A DNA stretch of 64,000 nt, from NCBI RefSeq assembly GCF_015624505.1, contig NZ_CP061379.1:5890001-5954000 (forward strand). The letters run 5' to 3'. Below the pieces are notes generated by a model. It was given only the letters and a program-made list of their open reading frames with translations. It had not been told where the DNA came from and did not search any database. Origin of the DNA: Bradyrhizobium commune (GTDB lineage: Bacteria; Pseudomonadota; Alphaproteobacteria; Rhizobiales; Xanthobacteraceae). Within the stretch, counting starts at the first letter, position 1. Each line of letters starts with the position of its first letter. Of the stretch, positions 28,217 through 36,572 are shown in pieces. Made by a program: the position numbers and the translations under genes.

Positions 28217-29575
28217 ATGCCTAAGCACGCAGTATTGTCGCGTTTATTCGTCCTTCTCACGATACCAGTGCTGGCGGTTGCCTTGCCGATCTTGCCGAGC
28301 CGCGCCGGTGGGTGGGAAATGGTGTTTTCAGATGAGTTTAACGGCGACGCTCTGGATCGAAACAAGTGGGCAACCCGATATCTCTATCAGAACGAAACCA
28401 TGGATCATTTCACTGACGAGAGTCAGCGATACCGCGACAGCCAAGTCACGGTCGCCGGGGGCGTCCTCAACCTTCGCGCCGAGAAGAAGCCGGGCGCAGA
28501 TCTTTTCGAGTCCGGCCTGATCCGGAGCCATCGAACATTTTATTATGGCTACTACGAAGCCCGGGTGTTTTTGCCTTCCGGCAAAGGGGTCTTTCCGGCG
28601 TTTTGGCTCGAGGCGGACTACGATCAGGATGGAAAATTCTGGCATCCCCCGGAGATCGATATTTTTGAATATGTCATCAACGGCACGACCGACAAACCGA
28701 ACATGCTGCACTCCTCGTCCACCCCGCCGGGACTCCCGCAGCCGTTCACATTTGTCGACCCCTCTTTCCGCACTGATTTCAGAATCATGGTCGGTAAGGA
28801 CGATCTCAATCGCGATTGGCACGTCGCGGGCTTCGTATGGACTCCCGACACAATCTCCCTGTTCTGGGACGGACGTCGAATCTACACACGCAAATACGAG
28901 TGGCAGCGAAAGGACGGGCAGTTGGGCCCGCCGGCCCACATCGATTTGAATTTTGCCGTTGGCGGAACGAAATGGGCGGGAAAGAACGGCGTCGACGACG
29001 CGGCATTTCCGCAAGATTTCAAAGTGGACTATGTTCGTGTCTGCCAATTTACGGAATCCAGCCGGGGAAGCCGCCAATGTGGAGACAGCAAGTTTACGCC
29101 CGATCCTGCTGAATTTGGCTACGCCGCCGCGATTAACGACATGCCAAAGCCCTCCTTTACAAAGAACACATTGATCAATGGACGGCGGCCGGAGGTTGGT
29201 GAGATCACAGCGGCCGATCTCTCCACCGGTATTGAGGTCTCAATCGCTCTGAAACTGCCCGAAGGATATCCGACCGACAAAACTCTGCTTGTTGCCGCCG
29301 TAGACAAGAACACAGGAACGACCGCCGCTTCTGCAAGTCGCAAGCTCGACGAACGTGCTTTCACAGTTAGACCCGACGGGTCTAGTTCTGTCGGCGTCTC
29401 GCTGCCGGCCATTCGACGTCCGGGGAGCTATCGTTTGGAAGCGAGGCTGACAGCGGACGTTTCCGATGAGAAAGGCAAAAGATATAGCTCGGCGGCACCT
29501 TTGGAATGCGACACGCCGATCGCTCAGCCCCTGAAATCGCGATCTTGCCAGCTGGCAACCTTCGAGGTGCGATAA
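28217..29575 (+). CDS. Secreted GH16 family glycoside hydrolase, 452 aa
   Basis: The signal peptide (FVLLTIPVLAVALPILPSRA, cleavage near residue 30) precedes a GH16 domain. FSDEFNGDALD at about 37-47 is the usual start, and EIDIFE at 146-151 contains the catalytic nucleophile and acid/base glutamates. The C-terminal ~150 residues form a separate beta-rich domain. Unlike the RTX GH16 protein, this one goes through the Sec pathway. A plausible role is endo-cleavage of EPS or a related beta-glucan during release or length control. The start at 28217 is chosen for the signal peptide; ATG 28184 is an upstream alternative. Confidence 0.85.
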   Translation: MPKHAVLSRLFVLLTIPVLAVALPILPSRAGGWEMVFSDEFNGDALDRNKWATRYLYQNETMDHFTDESQRYRDSQVTVAGGVLNLRAEKKPGADLFESGLIRSHRTFYYGYYEARVFLPSGKGVFPAFWLEADYDQDGKFWHPPEIDIFEYVINGTTDKPNMLHSSSTPPGLPQPFTFVDPSFRTDFRIMVGKDDLNRDWHVAGFVWTPDTISLFWDGRRIYTRKYEWQRKDGQLGPPAHIDLNFAVGGTKWAGKNGVDDAAFPQDFKVDYVRVCQFTESSRGSRQCGDSKFTPDPAEFGYAAAINDMPKPSFTKNTLINGRRPEVGEITAADLSTGIEVSIALKLPEGYPTDKTLLVAAVDKNTGTTAASASRKLDERAFTVRPDGSSSVGVSLPAIRRPGSYRLEARLTADVSDEKGKRYSSAAPLECDTPIAQPLKSRSCQLATFEVR

Positions 29576-29663
29576 TCTACGCGCGCGCGTTGCCCGGTCG
29601 GTAACGGTCTTGCCAATCTCGGCAACAGCCAACAATAGTTTGCAGAAGATAGGAAGTCCGGAC

Positions 29664-30830
29664 GTGAAGATACTTTGGATCTGCGGAAGATTGCCCGCGC
29701 CGCTATTCAGCGGCGACGCTCTCTACACTGCGGGCCTGCTTAAGGCTCTTGTCAAATCGGACGATGTCAGCCTGACAGTCCTTGGCGTTCGCAGGACGGA
29801 TCAGGACTCCGCGGGGCCATTGCTTGGGCCTGCAGGCATTCGGCTCGTGGAAGTTCCAGCGCCGAAATCGTCGGGCCTCTGGAGTCTTGCATCTTCGTTG
29901 CCCAAGGATGCCTACACTCTCTGTACTCCCGAGTTCCAGCAGGAGCTTGGCCGGCTCCTGCGTAGGGACTGGGACTGGATCGTCGTCGATCACGCCTACT
30001 CTGCTGGAGCGCTGTCGACAATTCTACGAGGCCGCGGTGGCGCGTCCCTCTGCTACATCGCGCACAACGCGGAGGGGCTCATTCGTCCCAAAATTGCGAG
30101 CGGCGTGCAAAATCCGATTCGCGGCGCGGCGACGCGTCTAGACGCCGAAAAATATCGACGACTCGAGCACGGGCTTCTTGATGCAGCCGATGCGGTCGTA
30201 TGTATCACGAGCAACGATGCCGCCTATTTTCAGAAATTCGCGAAGCGTGTGTATGTGATCCCTCCGGTTTTCCTGGGCACGCCAAGTCCGAGGCGGACGA
30301 TCAGTGCTGATTGCCCAAGGTCCTTGCTTCTCCTCGGAGAATTCAAATGGATCGCTAAGCAGCGGAATCTTGAAATCATTATTGACGCGCTTTTGCCACC
30401 CCTCCAGCGCAGCCAGGTCTCCCTGAACGTCGTGGGCGTCGTTCCGCAGCACATCCAGAACCGGCATGCGAGCCTGCGGCCATATCTCAAATTCCACGGG
30501 CGACTCGCCGATCCCTCCCCTCTTTTCCTTTCAAGCCGTGGCGGATTGGTGCCGGAACTGTTTGGCGGCGGTTTCAAGCTAAAAGTGATGGACTATGCTT
30601 TTGCAAGACTACCAATCTTCGGATTGACTGAGGCAATGGCTGGCACAACGGCAGAGGAACAGTCAGCGATGTTCCTCGCGAATAACATCGCCGGGCTAGC
30701 GGACGCAATCGTCGAAAACGTCGACAACCTTGATCGACTCAATGAATGTCAAGAAACGCTTTTGCACCTGTTCTCAAACCGCTTCTCGCTCGATACAGTC
30801 AGCACTCGTCTTGGCAAAGTCTTCCGCTAA
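29664..30830 (+). CDS. Glycosyltransferase (GT4-like), 388 aa
   Basis: The N-terminus VKILWICGRLPAPLFSGDA and the donor-domain start LLLLGEFKWIAKQRNLEII indicate a GT-B glycosyltransferase. Near the C-terminus FGGGFKLKVMDYAFARLPIF takes the place of the EX7E motif. The start is the GTG at 29664, with AGGAAG seven bases upstream. It follows the secreted GH16 gene by 88 bases, so the two may be co-transcribed with the polymerase-like gene at 30928. Confidence 0.8.
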   Translation: MKILWICGRLPAPLFSGDALYTAGLLKALVKSDDVSLTVLGVRRTDQDSAGPLLGPAGIRLVEVPAPKSSGLWSLASSLPKDAYTLCTPEFQQELGRLLRRDWDWIVVDHAYSAGALSTILRGRGGASLCYIAHNAEGLIRPKIASGVQNPIRGAATRLDAEKYRRLEHGLLDAADAVVCITSNDAAYFQKFAKRVYVIPPVFLGTPSPRRTISADCPRSLLLLGEFKWIAKQRNLEIIIDALLPPLQRSQVSLNVVGVVPQHIQNRHASLRPYLKFHGRLADPSPLFLSSRGGLVPELFGGGFKLKVMDYAFARLPIFGLTEAMAGTTAEEQSAMFLANNIAGLADAIVENVDNLDRLNECQETLLHLFSNRFSLDTVSTRLGKVFR

Positions 30831-30927
30831 GTTCAGCGCCCCGGCCTCCATGTTCGGACACACCAATCAACCGCTAAAGATCTCTCTCCGCTTCCCGCGC
30901 TTACGCGCCGCATCGGGACAAGCTTGA

Positions 30928-32211
30928 ATGACTGCGCTGGCGGAATCAGGCCCATCGCTTTCGGCTACGTCCGAGAAAGAGCTTTCGAGCGTGGGCAGGC
31001 TGGCGATCCGGGCGGCAGTGACCTCTACTCTTTTCTTGACCCAGATCGCCTACAATATCGGCGATTTCCCGGTCACAATGGAGTTCGTCAGCTACGCGGC
31101 GCTGGTGGTCTATATGCTGATATCGGGTCACGCTACCGTCAGTGTCCCCACTATCTTTCTCTACATCGCCACGGTCACCTGCGCGCTCGCCGCCATGAAG
31201 CTGACCGTCCTGCCCGCCTCCTCAAGTTCGTTGCTTCTGCTGTTTGCGCTCTATGCCCCTTTTTCCTTTCGCTTGCGCGCGGGCCCGGACCTGAAGGCCG
31301 TCCACGAAGCTATCCAAGGGACCTTCGTCTCCGCAACAACCGTGATTGCGATCATCGCCATTGCGCAGTTCGCCATAGTGAACGCGTTGAAGGTCAATGC
31401 GCTCACCAACATCTATTTTATCCTGCCCGAGGCCATTCGTGGAGGCGGCACTTACACGTTTCTCCGCGAGGGCGGCTCCCTGGTGAAGGCAAACGGATTC
31501 TTCCTTCGCGAGTCGGCGGACCTTTCGCTCATGACCGCGCTGGCTTTGCTGATTGAAATCTCGACGCGGGCCAGATTTGTCATCATCGGCGCCCTTGCGG
31601 CAGCACTCCTATGCTCATTTTCCGGTTCCGGCATGCTCGCCCTGATGCTGGGCCTCGTGCTGCCGCGAACGGTTGGGCGGTTGCCGCTGTTCGTGGCTTC
31701 CGCCACCACGCTGATACTGGTCATGCTGATGCTCTACTACGCCGACATTCCCGGTATCAACAATCTGTTCTTCGATCGGCTTGCGGAGATCAACCAGCCG
31801 GGCACGAGCGGTTATGCTCGTTACGTTGCGCCGAAAGCCATGGTTGATTTGAACCTGCACAATGGTGGCATTGGCATGTGGCTGGGAAACGGCGGGGGAA
31901 GTTACCTCCGAAGCACAATGCTGCTGCGAGTAAAGTACGAAATTGCCGATCCGACGTGGGCGAAGCTGACGTTCGAATACGGCCTGTTGGGTCTCGCGCT
32001 GCTCGGATCAATCTTTGCCATCCGTGTATATTCAAGCGCGCTGGACGTCAGGATCTGTAACTATATCCTGTTCGTTTGGGTTGTGAACTCGGCCGTCCTC
32101 AAGATTCAATATGTTCTTGTGTTCTGGCTGCTGACACTCGTGCCCAAAATTCCCGCCCGCCGCAACGGCTTTGGCTCGAGCGCTCCGCCCTCGACTCGGA
32201 ATTCACAGTGA
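30928..32211 (+). CDS. Polymerase-like polytopic membrane protein (O-antigen ligase/Wzy family), 427 aa
   Basis: About ten hydrophobic helices; a periplasmic loop with LREGGSLVKANGFFLRES and a second loop with GMWLGNGGGSYLRS, followed by FEYGLLGLALLG. The overall layout matches Wzy-type polymerases, although sequence signatures are weaker than in the proteins at 12838-14145 and 46863-48341. It is likely to act in the periplasm on lipid-linked repeats. It converges with the MaoC-SDR gene, with 24 bases between stops. Confidence 0.7.
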   Translation: MTALAESGPSLSATSEKELSSVGRLAIRAAVTSTLFLTQIAYNIGDFPVTMEFVSYAALVVYMLISGHATVSVPTIFLYIATVTCALAAMKLTVLPASSSSLLLLFALYAPFSFRLRAGPDLKAVHEAIQGTFVSATTVIAIIAIAQFAIVNALKVNALTNIYFILPEAIRGGGTYTFLREGGSLVKANGFFLRESADLSLMTALALLIEISTRARFVIIGALAAALLCSFSGSGMLALMLGLVLPRTVGRLPLFVASATTLILVMLMLYYADIPGINNLFFDRLAEINQPGTSGYARYVAPKAMVDLNLHNGGIGMWLGNGGGSYLRSTMLLRVKYEIADPTWAKLTFEYGLLGLALLGSIFAIRVYSSALDVRICNYILFVWVVNSAVLKIQYVLVFWLLTLVPKIPARRNGFGSSAPPSTRNSQ

Positions 32212-32235
32212 CCCCGCCAATGATCTTTCGGAAGG

Positions 32236-33681
32236 TTATCGCGCCTTCCAGCCGCGCTGAACGTCGCGAACTAGCGGGATCAACGTCTCTAAAGCGTCTG
32301 CAGACTCGACATCGGAAATCGACGCCGTCTGATCGGTGAGGATCCGAGGAAGGCGAGCCGTCAAAATGCGCAGATTCTTCATGCGCCTGTCCAGATCCTG
32401 GCATAGAATTTCACCTGCGGCCTTCGACATTGCATATTCCGTCATGTTGTCCGGCCTCTGATCCAGCGCCGACGATGACGGATAGAACACGGACAGTTGA
32501 TCTTTGGGCTCACGGTCGCGCATCATCTGTTCGATCAGCGCGTAAAACCCCGCGACATAGAACACATTGAATTGTTGAAAAACGGCTGGCGAATAGGCCG
32601 CCGTCTTGCGGCGGAAGATCGACGGCGTTGCGAAATAATAGATATGAGAGGGCGCCGCGGGCAGCGACTTCAGCTGGCTTTCGGGATCGCCGGAGACGTC
32701 GTACGGAACGACGTGGCAGTCTCCGCCTCCCTCGACGATGTCCTGCGCCACGCGCTCGGCGTCGGCCTTTCCCGCAACATAGGTCAGAACGACCTTGCCG
32801 CCGCCAGCCGCGACGATCTTTCCGACCAGTTCTCCCAGCCCGCGCGACCCGCCGACGACAAGGGCGATTGAGCCTTCAAACTCCGCTGCGGCGACCTTCG
32901 ACCTGATCAGCGCGACCGAGGGCTGCGCAATCGGTTCTGGCCGGTTGAAGGCTTCGACGTGGCCGAGCATGCCGCCGCCGGAAATCTCCACACGGACGTA
33001 TCTGAGCTCGGGCTGCACGGTGCTGACTTGGTAGTCGATCGCGCTGCGCGAATCCTCGTCGGTCGTGAAGCCGACTTCCAGCCCGCCGAAAATCGAATGC
33101 AGGCCCGGAACGACCATTCCGACCAGACGGGTGCTGCAGCCGAGCCCGGCTACCCGGCGCGGACCAATCATGCGCGCAGCCATCGGAAACATGCGAGCGA
33201 TCTCGTCAGCGTCGCTGGCGAAGGCCAACCGCCCGCGTTGTGTCGCCATGGCCTCCAGCGTCGTCTCCAGAGGCGCGCTCGGATTGAGCACCTCGCCGGC
33301 AGCCGCGCCGCCGCCGACGTCGGCCGATCGCGGCCGGGCGGCCCCGAAGCCGACGATCAACTGCATGATATCGACGGAACCGACCGAGACCTTCGCCCGC
33401 AATTGCTTGCCGTCCTGCTTCAGGACCGTGGCCTGGGCGAGTTCACCGAGATACAGCATCTTGCCGAAATTGACCCTGAACCTGGCGATCTCCGGCAGAT
33501 CTGGCATCTGGCTGCCTATGCTCTCGAGCAACCACAACAACGTATGGATGCCGTGCACGATCGGAGAGCCCGCCATGGTCCGGCGGGCGGCTACCTCATC
33601 GACGTGAATCGGATTCCAGTCGCCAGTCACCCGCGCGAAGTGGCGCTGATCGTCCAGATCGAACGTGCGTTGAGCAAGCAA
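32236..33681 (-). CDS. MaoC-type hydratase and SDR ketoreductase fusion, 481 aa
   Basis: Two enzyme parts in one chain. Residues 1-130 carry a hot-dog domain with the MaoC/R-hydratase motif FARVTGDWNPIHVDEVAA (Asp21 and His26 probably catalytic). A second hot-dog-like segment (PGLHSIFGGLEVGF) lies around 185-260. Residues about 270-450 form an SDR domain with GGSRGLG (277-283), a PSSSAL serine and YAMSK (Tyr416, Lys420). Such proteins interconvert beta-keto, beta-hydroxy and enoyl acyl thioesters, here probably on the ACP encoded next door. The start is taken as TTG 33681 because GGAGG lies just upstream; longer in-frame extensions would overlap the ACP gene. It is the last gene of a five-gene leftward operon. 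Confidence 0.82.
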   Translation of the reverse strand: MLAQRTFDLDDQRHFARVTGDWNPIHVDEVAARRTMAGSPIVHGIHTLLWLLESIGSQMPDLPEIARFRVNFGKMLYLGELAQATVLKQDGKQLRAKVSVGSVDIMQLIVGFGAARPRSADVGGGAAAGEVLNPSAPLETTLEAMATQRGRLAFASDADEIARMFPMAARMIGPRRVAGLGCSTRLVGMVVPGLHSIFGGLEVGFTTDEDSRSAIDYQVSTVQPELRYVRVEISGGGMLGHVEAFNRPEPIAQPSVALIRSKVAAAEFEGSIALVVGGSRGLGELVGKIVAAGGGKVVLTYVAGKADAERVAQDIVEGGGDCHVVPYDVSGDPESQLKSLPAAPSHIYYFATPSIFRRKTAAYSPAVFQQFNVFYVAGFYALIEQMMRDREPKDQLSVFYPSSSALDQRPDNMTEYAMSKAAGEILCQDLDRRMKNLRILTARLPRILTDQTASISDVESADALETLIPLVRDVQRGWKAR

Positions 33682-33724
33682 CGGAAACCTCCGGCGGATG
33701 CGATCGGCAGGACGGGCTGCGAAG

Positions 33725-33982
33725 CTAGGCCTTCGCCTGCAGCTTCTTCTCGATGAGTTCGGCGAATTCCCCAACGTTCTTGAGGCTGCCGATCTCGGAC
33801 GCGGTGAAGTTGACGCCGAACGCCTTGGAAACCTCCAGAACCAGGCGGATGTGGGTCAGGCTGTCCCAGCCGTCCACGTCGTCGGCCGTCGTCTCCGGCG
33901 AGATCGAAAGGTCGTCTTCGAAAAAGACATCGCGAAAAATTCCGGTGAGCTTTTCGTAGATCTGCGGTGATGTCATCATCAT
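33725..33982 (-). CDS. Acyl carrier protein, 85 aa
   Basis: Four-helix carrier protein with the phosphopantetheine attachment site GWDSLTHIRLV (Ser41), acidic helix I/II surroundings (FFEDDLSISPE) and normal length. It is distinct in context from a housekeeping AcpP, which normally sits with fabD/fabF. Here it lies between an SGNH/MBOAT pair and a MaoC-SDR gene. It should be the thioester carrier for the acyl unit handled by this operon. Three consecutive ATGs begin the gene (33982, 33979, 33976). Confidence 0.92.
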   Translation of the reverse strand: MMMTSPQIYEKLTGIFRDVFFEDDLSISPETTADDVDGWDSLTHIRLVLEVSKAFGVNFTASEIGSLKNVGEFAELIEKKLQAKA

Positions 33983-34012
33983 TCCATCGTTGAAGAAAAA
34001 ACGCGCCTTCGG

Positions 34013-35113
34013 CTATCTAAGCGACGATCCGGAGGACGCAATCGGAGAACGCTCACCGTTGCATACCAGCGGATTGAGGACCTTGGCCAGCCGTGCCGAC
34101 CACACCTTCGCCAGATGCGGCTTGGCATGGACCTCGTCCGAATAGTCCTCGTTGCCGTCGAGGTCGCTCATCTGCATGAACGCAAAACCGGGCTGACCGC
34201 CGAACTGCCGGACGACGGCCTGCAATGCGGATTGATATGACGCATAATACGGGCTGGCGTCGCGATGCCACGCCGGAATGGGAAGGTCGGCGAGCACGAC
34301 CCGCTCGCCGCCGTTCAGCAGCCGGTCGATGGTCGCGATCAGCAGCGCGACCTGCTGCTGCGAGATCTGGTCCTTGCTGCCCATGCCCTGACGCCAGTAC
34401 GCCAGCGCGTCCTGCTTCTGCTTGTCGGTCATGACGGCGGCCTCGCGCTCGGCATCCGTGCGGTCACGCGACCGGCCGGCCGCGCGCTCCGCGATGGATC
34501 TTACCTCGCGCGTGGCCTTCTCAAGGAGCAGGATCGGGCGGATCGCCGCAACGCCGGCGTCGAGCCAGGCGGGCGGCACGACATTCACCGGTCCGCTGGC
34601 GGTCCGCCGCGCAAATCCGTAACGGTACCGCTCGATATCGATGTCCGTGTCGCCGCGATGCCGGTCCGCATCATTGTACCGGACGTCGGATTCCACGAAC
34701 AGGCCGTACCATACGCCGATGACGAACGTATTCAGCTTCTGGACCTGCGGGTCCTGAACTTCATGGACCAGATCGATGATCTGCTCGACCTGAGAGACGT
34801 TCGTCCCGCCGACGCCGAGGTTGCTCACCTTCGAGCACTGCATCAGCGGCTGGACCATCGCGGCCCTGAATCCGTTCCCGATGTTCGACGCGCCGACCAT
34901 GATGACCCGCTTGTCGGCAGTCGTCAGCACCTGACGACCAAGAAAAACATATTTCGGCGGCGTCATATACAGCGTGTTGCCGGCGGCCTGGGCATCGAGC
35001 ACGCCGTTTTGCGCCGGAGGCGGCAGGACGACGAACGACACGCCGAGAACGATCAAATACAAGGCCGCCAGGAACACGAAGGTGAGCGCGGCCTGTTTGA
35101 GAATGAACTTCAA
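34013..35113 (-). CDS. Membrane-anchored SGNH-like protein (AlgJ/DltD-like partner of MBOAT), 366 aa
   Basis: An N-terminal signal anchor (AALTFVFLAALYLIVLGVSF) is followed by a periplasmic SGNH-like domain. VGASNIGNGF (Ser76) matches the GxSN block I, and DLDGNEDYSDEVHAKP near residues 315-331 supplies a candidate Asp and His. AlgJ/AlgX and DltD proteins of this type work with MBOAT proteins to pass an acyl group to a cell-surface polymer. The TTG start follows the MBOAT stop by one base. An alternative start inside the anchor is less likely because it would remove part of the helix. Confidence 0.75.
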   Translation of the reverse strand: MKFILKQAALTFVFLAALYLIVLGVSFVVLPPPAQNGVLDAQAAGNTLYMTPPKYVFLGRQVLTTADKRVIMVGASNIGNGFRAAMVQPLMQCSKVSNLGVGGTNVSQVEQIIDLVHEVQDPQVQKLNTFVIGVWYGLFVESDVRYNDADRHRGDTDIDIERYRYGFARRTASGPVNVVPPAWLDAGVAAIRPILLLEKATREVRSIAERAAGRSRDRTDAEREAAVMTDKQKQDALAYWRQGMGSKDQISQQQVALLIATIDRLLNGGERVVLADLPIPAWHRDASPYYASYQSALQAVVRQFGGQPGFAFMQMSDLDGNEDYSDEVHAKPHLAKVWSARLAKVLNPLVCNGERSPIASSGSSLR

Positions 35114-35114
35114 T

Positions 35115-36545
35115 TCAGAATGCCTTGTACACGAAGTCGGGCGCCTTGTGGAAGAGGCTCGCGATTGCGACGATGGACATCAATTTGCCGGCCAGCACCG
35201 CGTTGCGGACGAAAAGGCCTTCGCCGAGGCCCGCGACAGATAGGCCGCCGATCCGCTTGACGACGCCATCCGTTACCAGAGCGCCGATCGCGAACAGCAA
35301 TGCGATCATCGCGAACCCTCCGCCCAGGCCAACGACGCCCAGCCTCTGCACCAGTGACAACAGCTGCGGAAGCCCTGGAATCCACAGGCAGGTGAAGGCC
35401 AGCACGAAGAATGCGATCGTCACGCCACGCGCGCCGTAGATGTACCAGACCTTCTCGGTGAGCGCGCGGTAGCCTTTCTTGCCGAGCTTGCTGGTACAGC
35501 CGATCTGCCAGATCTTGTTGACGCTCGCGCCCACCCCCATCAGGAGACCGTACACGACGAACACGGCCGTGGTGCCGTGCCATACGCCCATGACCATGAA
35601 TGTCACGAAGAACGCGACGACGCCGAGATAGGCCGTCAGCGCGGGAGCCGGAAACAGCGACATCAACGCCATCAGCAGCGGGTTGAACAGATAGAACTTG
35701 AACCACTGCGACAGCGTCATGTGCCAGCGCTGCCAGAACTCCAGGAAGCTGCGGGACAGAAACGGCTTGTCGAAATTTTCAGGAAGCGCCTGCCCGAGCA
35801 GATGCCCGGCACCGATGACGATGTCCATGTAGCCGGCGAAATTGAAATAGAGATGGATCATGTAGGTCGACGAAGCCGCGGCGTAGAGCACGACGAGCTT
35901 CGATGGCCCCGCCGCGTGATCCAGTTGCTGGCTGAAATAGGTGAAGGCGTATTCCGCGGTGGCGGCGATGATCACGAACTTCACATAGCCGGTCGCCATC
36001 CTGGAAAAGGCGGCATAGACCCGGTTCGCGTCGAGCGGCGCCTGCTCCACGCCGTCGGAAGCCGAAAACTCCTGATACCGCTGGATCGGCCCGGAAACGA
36101 ACGTCAGGAAGTTGCAGGTGTACCGGAAGAACGCCAGGGGACCGACCGGCTGCTCGAGATCGCCGGACCGGACGTCGATTATGAGGTGCAGGATGCGGAA
36201 GAGAATGTACGAGAGGCCGATCAGCAGGTAGGGGAATGGAAGACTTCCGAGCGGCTCGAAAAACGAAAAGCGCTTCAGAAAAATGAACGAGACCAGGACC
36301 GCCGCTATGCCGAGCCCGAGTACGCGGCCCGACCGTCTCGCATGCACGAGCATGACGGCGATATAGCCCAGCAGCAGAAACGCAAGCAGCGGCAGCACTT
36401 CCGTGACGTTGCTGAGATAGCTTCCGATGAATACGGCGTTGGCCGCCCCCAGCACAAGGCGCCGGTATGACACGGACGCGCTCAGGTGATACGCGACGAT
36501 CGTCGCCGCAAGAAAGGCAAAGAAGGTCGGTGACGTCAGACTCAT
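35115..36545 (-). CDS. MBOAT family O-acyltransferase, 476 aa
   Basis: A polytopic inner-membrane protein of about ten helices with the MBOAT signatures FWQRWHMTLSQW (around 262-273) and GVWHGTT, whose His is near residue 323 and is probably catalytic. AlgI and DltB are the best studied relatives and move acyl groups across the membrane onto alginate or teichoic acid. Its neighbours, an SGNH protein directly downstream and an ACP gene two genes on, parallel DltB-DltD-DltC. It starts 27 bases after the FkbH-like gene and should be co-transcribed with it. Confidence 0.9.
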   Translation of the reverse strand: MSLTSPTFFAFLAATIVAYHLSASVSYRRLVLGAANAVFIGSYLSNVTEVLPLLAFLLLGYIAVMLVHARRSGRVLGLGIAAVLVSFIFLKRFSFFEPLGSLPFPYLLIGLSYILFRILHLIIDVRSGDLEQPVGPLAFFRYTCNFLTFVSGPIQRYQEFSASDGVEQAPLDANRVYAAFSRMATGYVKFVIIAATAEYAFTYFSQQLDHAAGPSKLVVLYAAASSTYMIHLYFNFAGYMDIVIGAGHLLGQALPENFDKPFLSRSFLEFWQRWHMTLSQWFKFYLFNPLLMALMSLFPAPALTAYLGVVAFFVTFMVMGVWHGTTAVFVVYGLLMGVGASVNKIWQIGCTSKLGKKGYRALTEKVWYIYGARGVTIAFFVLAFTCLWIPGLPQLLSLVQRLGVVGLGGGFAMIALLFAIGALVTDGVVKRIGGLSVAGLGEGLFVRNAVLAGKLMSIVAIASLFHKAPDFVYKAF

Positions 36546-36572
36546 CGAAATACCGTCCAGCTCGGTGACACG

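Noticed and set aside
33682..33774. Longer N-terminus for the MaoC-SDR protein starting at 33774
   Set aside because: It overlaps the acyl carrier protein gene and reads as Arg/Ser-rich sequence, whereas the TTG at 33681 has GGAGG just upstream.
34265..35260. Long open frame on the plus strand opposite the SGNH gene (331 codons), and similar long frames opposite the FkbH gene (36708-37949) and the RTX gene (21724-22998)
   Set aside because: They are Arg/Asp/Ala/Gly-rich, show no domain, and run opposite genes with clear motifs in GC-rich DNA where antisense frames stay open by chance.
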